Below are positions 33,904-42,526 of a DNA stretch of 64,000 nucleotides, in pieces (positions within the stretch are counted from its first letter, which is position 1; every line of letters begins with the position of its first letter). The notes below the pieces were generated by a model. It was given only the letters and a program-made list of their open reading frames with translations, was not told the origin of the DNA and did not search any database. The stretch is from assembly GCF_040706555.1 (NCBI RefSeq), contig NZ_JAPDRH010000003.1, positions 558,001 to 622,000 of the forward strand. Direction: 5' to 3'. The position numbers and the translations under genes are program-made. The DNA is from Lentisalinibacter salinarum. GTDB lineage: Bacteria; Pseudomonadota; Gammaproteobacteria; Steroidobacterales; Woeseiaceae.

Positions 33904-35160
33904 TCAGTCCAGGTGCTCCTTGATCCAACTGACGATTTCCGCATTCATATAGATGCCATGGTTGAGTTCGGAGTTATCTGCTGAACCGTGTCCTGTATGC
34001 ACGGCGGTGACTTCCCGCCCGATGCCGAACCAGATTGGTGACCCACTTTGGCCATCGTCAGTATCGATGTTGTGAAACACGAGCGTGCCCGCTTGGCCTT
34101 TTGGCTCGCCGCTAGCTTCATACATCGTCAGTCCGCCCTTGTCTTCAGGGTAGCCGGCGCAGCGGAAATCGGTGCTCGGCGACGCAGCCGGGTCTTTGAT
34201 CTTTAGCGACGCCGCATTGAGTACCTCTTCTCGCAATTTAATGATCCCGATGTCGAACGACTCATCGCTGTTGTTGACGTAACGGGAATGTACGATCAAT
34301 TGCGAGGATTCGAAGAACGCGCCCCAATCGTCGGCGTCCGAATCGTAACGAAGCCACCCGCGTATCCACGCCATGTCTGTTAGGACGTGGCCGGCGGTGA
34401 CGATACTACTCGACGATACCAGCCACCCAGTTCCCAGCTTCGCCGCCTTGGTTTGATTAGGTCGAAAGGCATGCAACAGTGCAATGGACTCGTAGGGCGA
34501 CCTCTTGAGGCTGCTCGGCTTCGTGCGATGATCCGGACTGATCACGCGTCTTTGTGCGATTGGGTCGGGTCTCGACGTCGTGGGGCTAGGATCCCTCGGC
34601 TGCTTATCCAGTAAATCTCTGCCATCGTTTGTAAGGTTGCCCGCCCGCTCACCTGTGTAAAGGAACGCAGCCAGCGGAGTCCAAAGCAGCAGAATGAGCG
34701 TGCCAAGTTTCTCGCCTCCGCAAATAACAGCGTCCGCCGTGTCGCACGCGTTCCACTGACTGGAAAACCACGGCGCGACCGGGTGCCCGAGCGCTGTCGC
34801 CCATACGAGGAAGGAAATAGTCGCGATGAACACGGCCGGCCATTGCGCGTCCCTGCGAAACTGCCGCCACCACTCACCGAATGACTTGGCGTTGTCGAGG
34901 CCGAATTTCGGTGACTCGGAGCTGAGTATCGCGCGGAGTACGATGACGAAGATCGTGCATGCGAGCGTCCAGCGCGCTAGCCCGGGCAGGGTGCGAATGT
35001 CGCCGCCGACGACCTGCACGCCGACGAGGTAGATTCCGATCGCCTCGGCGGGGATCAGCTTAAGCAGTCGCTCGACGTAAGAATCGCCGGCACTCTTGCC
35101 GGCTGAGCGGGCAGTCCCAGCATCAGGCGGGGCCTGGATACGAATCCGGAGCAGTGACAC
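33904..35160 (-). CDS. Polytopic membrane protein with C-terminal trypsin-like domain
   Basis: 418 residues from GTG 35160, chosen for the strong AGGGGGA 6 nt upstream; upstream in-frame starts exist (ATG 35184, TTG 35256). Four hydrophobic segments fill residues ~35-170 (AEAIGIYLVGVQVV, WTLACTIFVIVLRAIL, PAVFIATISFLVWATALG, LGTLILLLWTPLAAFLY), preceded by YVERLLKLIP. After a Pro/Arg linker comes an S1 domain: GTGWLVSSSSIVTAGHVL (His ~258), SFDIGIIKL (Asp ~303) and DDGQSGSPIWF (Ser ~368). An even number of helices puts the N-terminus and the protease on the same side, probably the cytoplasm. It is the first gene of the four-gene minus-strand operon. Confidence 0.83.
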   Translation of the reverse strand: MSLLRIRIQAPPDAGTARSAGKSAGDSYVERLLKLIPAEAIGIYLVGVQVVGGDIRTLPGLARWTLACTIFVIVLRAILSSESPKFGLDNAKSFGEWWRQFRRDAQWPAVFIATISFLVWATALGHPVAPWFSSQWNACDTADAVICGGEKLGTLILLLWTPLAAFLYTGERAGNLTNDGRDLLDKQPRDPSPTTSRPDPIAQRRVISPDHRTKPSSLKRSPYESIALLHAFRPNQTKAAKLGTGWLVSSSSIVTAGHVLTDMAWIRGWLRYDSDADDWGAFFESSQLIVHSRYVNNSDESFDIGIIKLREEVLNAASLKIKDPAASPSTDFRCAGYPEDKGGLTMYEASGEPKGQAGTLVFHNIDTDDGQSGSPIWFGIGREVTAVHTGHGSADNSELNHGIYMNAEIVSWIKEHLD

Positions 35161-35876
35161 GACCGATCCCCCTGCCGCAATCATTAGACTGCCGTCGCTT
35201 CGCCGTGCCTTAAGTGATGTTCGGTCGCGCCGGACGTCCTTATGCGAGCGCGGCAACCATGAATATCGGTGTTCTTCTTTTGGCTTGCAAGAACCAAATA
35301 TAGCAGAATTCCACGGCGCAGCTAGGGTCTGACCACGACTTCTTCCTGCAACCGGTACTTGTGGCTTCTACTCATCAACTGAGCTTCGGTTTCCGACACA
35401 CGAGCTCAATTAATCCTGGAGCTTCATCAGGCAACGCCGGACTGCCAACTCATGCTTCAAGCCATACAGCGCTCGGAGGAATCCAGGTTTTTCCAATGCT
35501 GGAACGGGCGCAGCCTTCGTGCGATGTATCGCGTGGCCGAATAGGCAGCCGATTGGCTCTCAGTTCATATTCGATTCGAAACGACGCAATCCGTCCACGC
35601 GTCCCACGGTAGACGGTCTGTGGCTTCGGCTGTCGACATGCAGTTCTGCTGGATTCCGATCCGCTCCGATATTGAACTCCCAGGTTCCCAGACCTAGACG
35701 ATGAGCTCCATCGCCATTGAAGGTAACGTATCAGGTGTCATTACCCGATCCTCTTAAGGCACTGGATAGGCGGCCTGACAGTCTCATTGTGCAATCGTCG
35801 ATTTCAGCAACTTTGTTGATCTATCGTTACCTTTTACGGTAAATATACCCCACGCATGCCGCCATAGGGCTCGCTC
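35161..35876. promoter_or_regulatory. Divergent intergenic region between the two protease operons
   Basis: A 716-bp gap separates the divergent operons. No convincing gene is seen. Close to the plus-strand start is a small inverted repeat TTTAC-G-GTAAA (35833-35843), overlapped by TTACC...GGTAA (35827-35842), about 35 bp before the subtilase ATG. It sits where a -10 region or operator would be (a TTGATC at 35816 could be a -35). Function is inferred from position only; the rest of the gap shows nothing I can name. Confidence 0.35.
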
Positions 35877-37472
35877 ATGGAACAGGCTAGCAGTGCGGAT
35901 GGAATCTTCTTGCGGGTCGACTCGGATGTTGGACTTGCAGATGTTCGGCGGGCCGTTAACGGCGCTGGCCTGGAAGCTGGCTCGTATTCCCTTAACCCTG
36001 TCAACGAATCCGGGCTTTACTATGTGACGCCCGAACGCCCTCTGCCACTGGGCGAGGCTTGGCCGATTGCACGGAGCCTGTCTGCAGACCCACTTGTTGC
36101 TTACGCTGAGGTCGACGCGCCGGTACCGGGCATAGACGCGCCTCGCTACGAGCGTTCGACCCGCCAGTTTGGCTGGGGTGAGACGCCTAACAAGCCATGT
36201 AGCAAAGACCCGGAATGGAGCCTGAAGAGCGCCGGGGTTCTTGAGGCGTGGAAACTGAAGAAGGCGCCGCGGGGCAAGGACATCCGCATCGGTCATCCGG
36301 ATACGGGTTATCGCAGACATCCGGAGATTGACGATCCGGATCGACTGCTAGCCGATCTGGGCTACGACTTCAAAGACAGAAAACGTGATCCGCTGGACCC
36401 ACTGGAGCGTCCGAGTCCGGGCCATGGCACGGCGACGGCGAGCGTGTTTATGAGCGACGTCGGATCGACGGAGGGTGATCCGCAGTATGTTGGCGGTGTA
36501 GCACCGGCTGCGGAGGTGGTTCCTTTTAGGGTCTCCTCCAGCGTCATTCACTTCAATTTCGGCAATGTCGTCAAGTCGATCTATGCGGCGATCTCGGCCG
36601 ACTGTCACATCGTCTCAATGAGCCTGGGTGGGCCGTTTGGGTCCCGCGCGCTGGCTGAGGCCGTACGTGATGCTCAGGATGCCGGTCTCATCCTCCTGGG
36701 AGCGGCGGGCAATGTTTACAAGCGCGTTATCTACCCGGCCCGAATCGACACCGTCATCGCCGTCGCTGCCAGTAATTGTGACGACAGACCTTGGCGGGAC
36801 TCCGCCCGCGGCCGGCAAGTCGATATAACCGCCCCGGGAGAATCCGTCTGGCGGGCCCGGACCAGCCGTTCCGGGGACTATGATGAGGAACGAAGCAGCG
36901 GGACTTCCTATGCCGTCGCGACGACCGCCGGGATCTGCGCCCTGTGGCTTTCTTATCATGGACGCGACGAGCTGATCAGGCGATATGGACGCGAACGCCT
37001 CGCTCGCGTCTTCCAGCAGCTCCTGCGTACGGAGGGTTATCGGCCGATTTCCAACTGGGATACTGAACGATACGGGCCCGGCATTATCGATGCTAAGGCG
37101 CTACTGAAGGCCAAGCTGCCGAAGCGCCCTCCCATCCGAAGTTTTGCTCCCGATCGGCTGGCTGGCTTTAACCTGAATACCGTGGAGGAGCTCTCGCTGT
37201 ACTTTCCGGACGTCCCTGTAGGGCGCATCACGGAAGTAATGCAAAAGACTTTAGGGGCGACACCCGACGACTTCTTTGATGTGCTGGCGGATTACGGTGA
37301 CGAATTCCGCTTTCATTGCGCGAGCAACGAGGCGTTTCGTCGCAGCTTGCTGGGACTCGCCTCTCCGGGTCGCAGGACTCTGCGCGGATTCAGGGGCCGC
37401 AGCGCGAGGACGAACTCGCAGCTGCAGTCGCAGGCCTCACCCGACTTCCTGGCGCGATTGAACGCCCGCTAG
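35877..37472 (+). CDS. S8 subtilisin-like serine protease (plus-strand operon)
   Basis: 531 residues, no signal peptide. Residues ~1-95 look like a prodomain (DGIFLRVDSDVGLADVRRAV ... LVAYAEVDAPVPG). The catalytic domain shows IGHPDTGYRRHPE (Asp ~141), SPGHGTATASV (His ~183), GAAGN (oxyanion Asn) and GTSYAVATTAG (Ser ~344). A C-terminal extension of ~120 residues (FNLNTVEELSLYFPDVPVGR onward) is helical and ends in an Arg-rich tail. The ATG is preceded by TAGGG. It is the first gene of subtilase - metallopeptidase - MBL, with only 8 bp to the next start. It is distinct in sequence from the minus-strand subtilase. Confidence 0.9.
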   Translation: MEQASSADGIFLRVDSDVGLADVRRAVNGAGLEAGSYSLNPVNESGLYYVTPERPLPLGEAWPIARSLSADPLVAYAEVDAPVPGIDAPRYERSTRQFGWGETPNKPCSKDPEWSLKSAGVLEAWKLKKAPRGKDIRIGHPDTGYRRHPEIDDPDRLLADLGYDFKDRKRDPLDPLERPSPGHGTATASVFMSDVGSTEGDPQYVGGVAPAAEVVPFRVSSSVIHFNFGNVVKSIYAAISADCHIVSMSLGGPFGSRALAEAVRDAQDAGLILLGAAGNVYKRVIYPARIDTVIAVAASNCDDRPWRDSARGRQVDITAPGESVWRARTSRSGDYDEERSSGTSYAVATTAGICALWLSYHGRDELIRRYGRERLARVFQQLLRTEGYRPISNWDTERYGPGIIDAKALLKAKLPKRPPIRSFAPDRLAGFNLNTVEELSLYFPDVPVGRITEVMQKTLGATPDDFFDVLADYGDEFRFHCASNEAFRRSLLGLASPGRRTLRGFRGRSARTNSQLQSQASPDFLARLNAR

Positions 37473-37480
37473 CAGTGGCG

Positions 37481-39184
37481 ATGGGGGAGTATCGACCACA
37501 ACCCTTTGAGACACGTCAGCTGACCGTCGTCGCTCAGGATCCCAGTATAAAAAGGGGCTCGCGTATCCTGACGACCGAGCTTACGATCCCGGCAGAATCA
37601 CTGGATCCCGGCCCGCGGGGGGCACGGATTCACGTCATTGACTACGACACCAATGCGGGCAAGCTCTACCGGCCGCGGTCGAGCGATCTGGGCGCAGACG
37701 TACTGCCCGATGACTGGCGCAACAGCGACATCACCGACAACCCCATTTTTCATGCACAGAACGTGTATGCCATCTCAATGGCTACATTGTTCAAGTTTGA
37801 GTCCTCCCTCGGACGTCATATTGCCTGGCAGTTCAGCCGGAATGCACACCAGTTGAAGATCGCGCCCCACGCATTCCTGGATGGGAACGCCTTCTACTCC
37901 CGGTCGGATCAGTGTCTTGCTTTCGGTTATTTTCGCGGCAGTCGGAACCAGTGGGTACATACCTGTCTATCGCATGACATCGTGGTCCATGAGACGACGC
38001 ATGCGCTCGTCGACGGTATCCGACCGTTCTTCGACCGACCTTCCTCCCCGGACCAGGCCGCGTTCCACGAGGGCTTTGCCGATATCATAGCGATCCTCTC
38101 CGTCCTGCAATCGCCGGAGATCGTCAGTTTATCCTTGGGGAAAGATGCCCAAGGCTATCCCGGACTGCTGGAGTCGTCCCGAATCGGATTCGAAGCCTTA
38201 CGCACCAATGCGTTGCTCCGGCTTGCGAAGGAGATCGGAGCGGAGCTCTCAGGGATACGGCATCGTTCACTGCGCGCCTCACTCGATTTGCCGCCAGGCA
38301 ATTACCTGGCTGACGAGGACCGCCAGCACCCCCATACACGAGGCGAGATCCTGGTAGCAGCTGTTCTGCGTGCCTACCTCAAGGTCTGGGTCGCTCGGCT
38401 CGAGCCCATTATCGGCGTAAAATCCCGCCTGGCGAGCCGAGAGCGTGTGGTCGAGGAAGGCACCAAGGCCGCCAAGCATCTGCTGACCATGGCTATCCGC
38501 GCGCTCGACTACCTGCCTCCGACTGATCTGACCTTCCCAGACTATCTCAGCGCGTTGATCACATCCGACGTGGAGACCTACCTGACGGATGAGCCTTACC
38601 ACTACCGTCAGACGCTGATTGGGAGCTTCGCCGACTACGGCATTGCACCGGCAAGCGGTCAGGGGGCACATCGGGGACAGTGGGAGGCACCGCGGACCCG
38701 ACCGCTATACGGGTTCAGCCATGCAGAGCCAATGCGAAGCGACACCGAAGCGGTCCAGCGGTTTGTCTGGGAGAATCGCCGGCTATTTCAGATCAATCCG
38801 GATGCGTTCACACGCGTGCTGTCCGTGAGGCCGGTGACGCGGACCGGGCATGATGGATTCGTCGTCCGTGAGACGGTCGCCGAGGTCATACAGACGCTGA
38901 GTGTTCGCGCCGACGAGCTAAAACGCCTCAAGATCCGGAAACCACCGGACATGCCCGATGACACCGCCATAAGGATCTACGGGAGCAATGCCCTGGTCTT
39001 CGACGAATTCGGCCAGCTGAAGTACGACATCGGGACATCGATCCAGAGCGCCCATCAGTCGGACCGCCTGGAGACCCTTTGGAACCGGGGACATTACGTC
39101 CACGGCGGTCGCGCGGCGGGTTCTTTCGCAGAATTGCATCGGGTCGCCGCCGAGCAGGTGGTGCCACCAGAGGAGTCCTGGTAG
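37481..39184 (+). CDS. HExxH zinc metallopeptidase, gluzincin-like
   Basis: 567 residues from ATG 37481 (GTG 37475 is possible). The zinc site HDIVVHETTHALVDG (HETTH at ~170-174) is followed 22 residues later by AAFHEGFADIIAI. The Glu/Asp of HEGFAD matches the third-ligand helix of thermolysin-type gluzincins (family spacing about 19 residues), so the overall type is clear but no M-family is assigned. There is no signal peptide and no canonical prodomain. The C-terminal ~170 residues are of unknown fold. Its start is 8 bp after the subtilase stop and the MBL gene follows 6 bp later; the three are almost certainly co-transcribed. Confidence 0.85.
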   Translation: MGEYRPQPFETRQLTVVAQDPSIKRGSRILTTELTIPAESLDPGPRGARIHVIDYDTNAGKLYRPRSSDLGADVLPDDWRNSDITDNPIFHAQNVYAISMATLFKFESSLGRHIAWQFSRNAHQLKIAPHAFLDGNAFYSRSDQCLAFGYFRGSRNQWVHTCLSHDIVVHETTHALVDGIRPFFDRPSSPDQAAFHEGFADIIAILSVLQSPEIVSLSLGKDAQGYPGLLESSRIGFEALRTNALLRLAKEIGAELSGIRHRSLRASLDLPPGNYLADEDRQHPHTRGEILVAAVLRAYLKVWVARLEPIIGVKSRLASRERVVEEGTKAAKHLLTMAIRALDYLPPTDLTFPDYLSALITSDVETYLTDEPYHYRQTLIGSFADYGIAPASGQGAHRGQWEAPRTRPLYGFSHAEPMRSDTEAVQRFVWENRRLFQINPDAFTRVLSVRPVTRTGHDGFVVRETVAEVIQTLSVRADELKRLKIRKPPDMPDDTAIRIYGSNALVFDEFGQLKYDIGTSIQSAHQSDRLETLWNRGHYVHGGRAAGSFAELHRVAAEQVVPPEESW

Positions 39185-39190
39185 TTCGAT

Positions 39191-40483
39191 ATGCCAAGCG
39201 AAGCTCTGACACCGGTCAAACTGACGATCCGGGCCTATAACGTCGGCTTTGGCGATTGCAATTTACTGACGTTCGACTATCCGAACTTCGTCCGGAACGT
39301 ACTCATCGACTTCGGCAGCACCCGCCTGCCGGCCAACTCTAATCGAAACAATACCCGAATTATTGCCAACCAGATCAAGCACGACTGTGGTGGCAAACTG
39401 GACGCAATCGTCGCTACCCATCGGCACAAAGACCATATCAGCGGCTTCGCCACGAACAAGAGCGGCACCGGGCCCGGCGACATCATCCGCAAGCTCGAGC
39501 CGGACATTATCGTTCAGCCGTGGACGGAGCATCCCGATGCACCTGTGGACGCGGAGGTCGCACCGTCGCTTAAGGCTTTTCATGCCTATCAGCAGCGACT
39601 GCGCGACATGGAGACCTTTGCGGAGAGCGTGCACAGCCAACTGAAGAATCTTCGTGGGCTCTCCAGGGTAACTCGTAGTCGTTTGCGATTCATGGGCGAG
39701 AACAACATTACTAATCGGGCCGCCGTCCTGAATCTGAAGGCACTGGCAGAAGCCGCGGTGTCGCGTGGCGAGAGTAGCCGTCACGGTGGCTACTTCGTCT
39801 ACACGGGATCGAATTCGGGACTGGGGCATCTATTGCCGAACGTGGATGTTGAAGTCCTCGGTCCGCCTACTCTCAAACAATCACGGGAGATCGAAAGCCA
39901 GGTCCACAGCCATCCGGACCAGTTCTGGCACATGCAGGCAAAGGCCTCGAGCGCTATAGAGCAGAATTCACCGTTCCCGGCATTCCACGCGCTCAGCGTT
40001 CCCCCTTACGCGCGGTGGCTGCGACAACGGCTTGATGACCTGCGAGCCGAGGAGTTGTTTCGCATCGTGCGCATTCTGGACGACGTACTAAATAATACGA
40101 GTGTCATCCTGTTATTCAAGGTCGGCGATCAGGCCTTCCTGTTCCCTGGAGACGCGCAATGGGAAAACTGGTCCTATGCTCTGGACCAGCCGCGCTATCA
40201 AGAGCTCTTGAGAAAGGTACAAGTCTACAAGATTGGTCATCATGGCAGCCTAAACGCGACGCCCAAGTCTCTCTGGCAGCTCTTCGAGCGTAGAGGTCCT
40301 CATACCAGGTCAGACCGTCTCCAGTCGCTTCTATCGACCAAAGAAGGAGTTCACGGAAGCCCTGAGCGTGATAGCGAGGTGCCGAGAACCAAACTCGTAG
40401 ACGCGGTGCGCGAAGACTCTCGGCTTCTGGATACTCGGCAAGCCGGCCACACGCACTGTATAAAGACAGACATTGCATTCTAG
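39191..40483 (+). CDS. ComEC-like metallo-beta-lactamase-fold hydrolase
   Basis: 430 residues. It starts LTIRAYNVGFGDCNLLTF (strand 1 of ComEC/Rec2-type MBL proteins) and LIDFGST, with the metal motif VATHRHKDHISG (HxHxDH, ~75-84), FLFPGDAQWE (Asp ligand region) and VYKIGHHGSLNATPKSLW (His ligand). It ends with SLLSTKEGVHGS, as in this subgroup. Substrates of such proteins can be nucleic acids, nucleotides or phosphoesters; which applies here is unknown. It is 6 bp after the metallopeptidase. An insertion of ~150 residues between the second and third motifs distinguishes it from short MBL hydrolases. Confidence 0.85.
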   Translation: MPSEALTPVKLTIRAYNVGFGDCNLLTFDYPNFVRNVLIDFGSTRLPANSNRNNTRIIANQIKHDCGGKLDAIVATHRHKDHISGFATNKSGTGPGDIIRKLEPDIIVQPWTEHPDAPVDAEVAPSLKAFHAYQQRLRDMETFAESVHSQLKNLRGLSRVTRSRLRFMGENNITNRAAVLNLKALAEAAVSRGESSRHGGYFVYTGSNSGLGHLLPNVDVEVLGPPTLKQSREIESQVHSHPDQFWHMQAKASSAIEQNSPFPAFHALSVPPYARWLRQRLDDLRAEELFRIVRILDDVLNNTSVILLFKVGDQAFLFPGDAQWENWSYALDQPRYQELLRKVQVYKIGHHGSLNATPKSLWQLFERRGPHTRSDRLQSLLSTKEGVHGSPERDSEVPRTKLVDAVREDSRLLDTRQAGHTHCIKTDIAF

Positions 40484-40650
40484 TGGCGATCACTGTCGGG
40501 GAGGTAGCAGTCGGAGGCACGCCGGGCGCCGTGCAAGCAGTAAAGGATATCTCGGTAGCAATTCCCATACGAATGGAATCTGACCGAACAGTGCGCCTAT
40601 AACTTGCCGATGAAAGTGATTTCTCAAACTACAAGACAGGGGGAGCGATT

Positions 40651-40965
40651 ATGGGCAGCAGAAGCTACGCCTACGCACTGACTGCGTGTGCCGCTGGATT
40701 GCTGTTTTCCAGTACGGCAGTCGCAAATTGCTATACCAAATGTGAGGGTGATACCTGCTGGACTGAATGTCCATCTGAGACGCCGGCGCAACCACCACCC
40801 CGGGGTTACTCTTCAACGCCAATGCCACCGCCACCACAGCAATTCTTTGCACGATGCTACTTACCGCCGAACGGCGTAAACTGGTGTTGGCTCGCTCACC
40901 ATCAACCTATTCCGTATGGCGCACCGTGTTGGTGTGGTCAGTTCGGCGGTCTCACCGGTTACTAG
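40651..40965 (+). CDS. Small secreted eight-cysteine peptide
   Basis: 104 residues. The Sec signal peptide (YALTACAAGLLFSSTAVA) cuts before NCYTKCEGDTCWTECPS. The mature part is Pro/Tyr/Trp-rich with eight cysteines: CxxxCxxxxCxxxC, then FARCY, NWCWL and PCWC. It is probably disulfide-bonded in the periplasm or outside. The Shine-Dalgarno GGGGGA is strong. It follows the MBL gene by 167 bp and precedes the membrane protein by 18 bp. No family is recognised. It could be a substrate, ligand or inhibitor for the proteases in the cluster; this is inference from location. Confidence 0.65.
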   Translation: MGSRSYAYALTACAAGLLFSSTAVANCYTKCEGDTCWTECPSETPAQPPPRGYSSTPMPPPPQQFFARCYLPPNGVNWCWLAHHQPIPYGAPCWCGQFGGLTGY

Positions 40966-40983
40966 ACAAGATCCGAGGATGGT

Positions 40984-41802
40984 ATGAATCTGCTGCGGGG
41001 CAATCTTCGAGCGAAGCTCATCTCAGCGGCGCTTGGCGCCGTTTGCGGGATAGCACTTTTGGGATATTTCTGGCTAACGAATGCGGCGGCGCTAATCGAT
41101 CAGCCGGCTATTATCTTGGGCCACGAGTTGCAATCGATAGAGAGCTGCAGCGAAAGTATCCTGGCGTCTGCTACGGTTGCGCCTGATACTGTGTCATCGA
41201 TCGCGGAAACCAGTGGCGTTTGCTACGACAAGATTCGCTACCAAGGGCTCTTGAATGATTTTCAGATAAGAAGAGCCAAATTTGCTATTCAGTACGCATC
41301 GGAGCGAGTCATCCTGTGGATGGTTGTCTTGCTGACCCTGTCGGGAGTGTTGCTAGCTGGGCTCCAATTGTTCGCCACGTATCAGTTAGCCCAAACCGGT
41401 CAGCACAGCGGGCTCAACAATGATCATGAGCTGACCGTGGAGCACGGTAAATTAGTCCTCCGGTCTTCCGTCACAGGGTTGTTCATACTCATATTCTCGT
41501 TTGCCTTTTTCTATGTCTACATTTCCGAGGTATTCACGATCAAAGAAATGCCAACCACTGCAGTTCCCGGCATTACCGCACCCCTTACCGGCGGCGACAA
41601 GAACCCTTATCGAGACAGCAATAACGGTGAGTCGCCCACGATTCGGACCATGGGCACGCTGCAACCTCCACTCACGACCCAACAGCCACTCCAAGATACC
41701 GGAGAAGCGGCACACTCTGCCGATGGCCAAGCACGAACAGAAACTGAGGAGACTACGCTGCCGCCCGAGCGCGACAGCGACAGGCAATCTAACCAGGAGT
41801 AA
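40984..41802 (+). CDS. Membrane protein of unknown function in the protease cluster
   Basis: 272 residues. Helices are at ~10-35 (LISAALGAVCGIALLGYFWLT), ~105-128 (ILWMVVLLTLSGVLLAGLQLF) and ~163-185 (SSVTGLFILIFSFAFFYVYI). Two cysteines lie in the first loop and a Thr/Pro/Glu-rich soluble tail makes up the last ~80 residues. The segment ELTVEHGKLVLRSSVTGLFIL resembles a motif seen in small membrane proteins near bacterial protease genes; I cannot name a family. RBS is GAGG before ATG. It forms a pair with the secreted cysteine peptide (18 bp apart). Confidence 0.62.
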   Translation: MNLLRGNLRAKLISAALGAVCGIALLGYFWLTNAAALIDQPAIILGHELQSIESCSESILASATVAPDTVSSIAETSGVCYDKIRYQGLLNDFQIRRAKFAIQYASERVILWMVVLLTLSGVLLAGLQLFATYQLAQTGQHSGLNNDHELTVEHGKLVLRSSVTGLFILIFSFAFFYVYISEVFTIKEMPTTAVPGITAPLTGGDKNPYRDSNNGESPTIRTMGTLQPPLTTQQPLQDTGEAAHSADGQARTETEETTLPPERDSDRQSNQE

Positions 41803-42526
41803 GGAGATTCCTACGGCACAACCAATTGACGGATGCATCGTCTAAAGCCAGCACTTAGAGAGTCACCGACATTATGAGTGACTACTTCAAGCCTGTTTAA
41901 GCCGTTTCTTAACCAATTGAATGCCGCTCTCCGCAAGTTTTCGCGTAGAGCTATCGCCTTCGAATGTTGCCTAAGGCGCGGCGCACGATGGTCTTAGCTT
42001 CGACAGCACATTTCCTTAATTTAGCAATGTGTACGTTGCCAGTATTCTACATGTACGTTCGGAAGCTCCTCACCACGTTTCGCTTCCGGACTAAGTTAAC
42101 AATGGGGTTTTTGCCTTTTCGGACTATCCGCCGAAATGTCTAGATCTTGGACTCTGCAGTATCCTCTTAAGGAAACCGCATTTTCCACTGTCCTCTCATG
42201 CAGTTTTCCGACAAACGCCAGCCAAGTCATTATTGACTCCTTTCGGCTCCAGTCTTTCGTTCGTTTGCGCCCTGATTATAGAGATGCGAGGGTAACTCGG
42301 TTGGGTAGCTCCGGGAGTTACCGCGCACGCGGCCATCTGTCGGCTCTCTTACGTCCTGAGCACTCGAGTACAGCGAACATCAATACTATCGCGGCTGATC
42401 CTGCCCACCGCAGTGAAGGATGATATCGTGTGCTCATGAGTTGCAAATTGCATGCGGCGAAGGCGTTAGACCGCAATTCGACTCAGGCGATCGAGCAAGT
42501 GAGCGCAACCGAGAGGTAAACTGTCA
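41803..42526. other. Intergenic stretch with no recognised feature
   Basis: 724 bp between the membrane protein and the SIR2 gene. Lower GC than its surroundings, with only short shadow frames and no RNA, repeat or promoter I can support, except the likely Shine-Dalgarno GAGAGG of the SIR2 gene at its right edge. It could hold decayed genes. Confidence 0.5.

Noticed and set aside
42136..42423. 95-codon ORF in the long gap before the SIR2 gene
   Set aside because: No Shine-Dalgarno, Ser/Arg-rich composition and no similarity to any family I can recall.
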